DNA from: Verrucomicrobiaceae bacterium
Lineage (GTDB): Bacteria > Verrucomicrobiota > Verrucomicrobiia > Verrucomicrobiales > Verrucomicrobiaceae
DNA length: 9,776 nt
Direction of reading: 5' to 3'
NCBI GenBank assembly: GCA_947463285.1
Contig: CANHTV010000107.1
Span: forward strand, 1-9,776
Shown piece by piece: positions 9,118 to 9,776 of the stretch (positions within the stretch are counted from its first letter, which is position 1; every line of letters starts with the position of its first letter). Below the pieces are notes generated by a model. That model was not told the DNA's origin and made no database searches. It saw nothing but the letters and a program-made list of their open reading frames with translations. Position numbers and translations under genes: made by a program.

Positions 9118-9776
9118 ATGAAAAACATTTCTCATCAAAATCTCTTTCGGCGCACCAGAGCCTTCACATTGGTTGAAATCTTGGTCTCATTGGCGGTCTT
9201 GACCATATTGCTGCTCATCAATGCTCAAGTCATCGGTCAGGTGCAAGCGACATGGTCCGCCTCAAATGCCCGCGTCAGCCAATTTCGTGAAGCAAGAACT
9301 GCCTTCGATATCATCACTAGGAATCTGAGCCAAGCCACGCTCAATACCTATCTTGACTACGAGAATAATTACCTTCTAACAGCGGGCCCTACCTCCGGTG
9401 GTGTTGCGACTGCTGCGACAAATCCAGGAAGCTATAGAAGAAAGTCCGACCTTCAATTTCGTTGTGGGGACGCATCTGATTTAGTGCCAGCAGGTGGCGG
9501 GGCTCCCTATCTACCTGGGCACGCAGTCTTTTTCCAGGCACCTTTAGGTGTGACAGAAAATCCGCTCTATGTCGGTTTGGACAAACTGCTGTGCGCTCGC
9601 GGCTACTTTGTCCAATTTTCATCAGACGAAGCTTTCCGCCCAAGCATCTTGCCGCAAGGCGATTTTCGCTACCGTTATCGTCTGATGGAATACTCACCCC
9701 CAGCTGAGAAAAACCAGATTTTTTCATTACCTGCTCCCACCGATGGAACTGTCCCCGATGGATGGCACGTTGATGC
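9118..9776 (+). CDS. vccC: Verru_Chthon cassette protein C, prepilin-like (3' partial)
   Basis: The frame is open from ATG 9118 to the window end, giving 219 complete codons; the 3' end is missing. The N-terminus is a type IV prepilin signal: a basic 15-residue leader with RRTRA, then FTLVEILVSLAVLTILLLI. The Glu at mature position 5 (Glu20) is present, but the residue before the cut is Ala15 rather than Gly. After the helix comes QFREARTAFDIITRNLSQA followed by TLNTYLDYEN, then HAVFFQAPLG, GYFVQF and YRYRLMEY. These match my recollection of the cassette protein C family (TIGR02599). The arginine-rich helical segment after the membrane helix resembles the minor pseudopilin GspJ. The 17-bp gap from the cassette A gene and the good ribosome-binding site point to co-transcription. 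The protein should be anchored in the inner membrane until assembly, with its globular domain in the periplasm. The symbol follows cassette naming. Confidence 0.9.
   Translation, partial: MKNISHQNLFRRTRAFTLVEILVSLAVLTILLLINAQVIGQVQATWSASNARVSQFREARTAFDIITRNLSQATLNTYLDYENNYLLTAGPTSGGVATAATNPGSYRRKSDLQFRCGDASDLVPAGGGAPYLPGHAVFFQAPLGVTENPLYVGLDKLLCARGYFVQFSSDEAFRPSILPQGDFRYRYRLMEYSPPAEKNQIFSLPAPTDGTVPDGWHVD

Noticed and set aside
9389..9727. 112-codon minus-strand ORF near the right edge
   Set aside because: It overlaps the cassette protein C frame, whose motifs are clear in the + strand translation; the minus product shows no domain.

Overview
The window most likely comes from a member of the phylum Verrucomicrobiota, probably order Verrucomicrobiales; the genus cannot be read from the sequence. 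The evidence is the gene content. Two neighbouring genes match my recollection of the 'Verru_Chthon cassette' families A and C, known from Verrucomicrobium and Chthoniobacter relatives. They follow a very large beta-rich protein with autotransporter-associated beta-strand repeats and Ig-like domains. Base composition looks roughly balanced by eye. All three genes are on the + strand.

Layout. (1) Positions 1-3629 hold the 3' part of a large surface or secreted protein gene; its start lies before the window. Visible in order are a beta-strand repeat block, four tandem Ig-like domains, a putative-Ig (He_PIG-like) domain and a C-terminal region of about 445 residues with apparent internal repeats. 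(2) Positions 3630-3781 are a 152-bp intergenic gap with a plausible sigma-70-type promoter and an 8-bp inverted repeat, but no convincing terminator. (3) Positions 3782-9100 encode a 1772-residue Verru_Chthon cassette protein A. It has a prepilin-like N-terminus lacking Glu5, plus two motifs in the order expected for the minor pseudopilin GspK. (4) From 9118 to the window end is the 5' part of cassette protein C, a prepilin with Glu5 and a GspJ-like look, 17 bp downstream and with a good ribosome-binding site. Cassette proteins B and D would be expected beyond the right edge.

How they may work together (inference). The cassette resembles a set of minor pseudopilins (GspH/I/J/K-like), which in type II secretion and type IV pilus systems form the tip complex. 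The giant protein beside it carries passenger-type repeats but no beta-barrel translocator at its C-terminus. One hypothesis is that the cassette is a dedicated tip or adaptor for exporting or displaying the neighbouring giant protein. No RNA genes, mobile elements or CRISPR arrays were seen.
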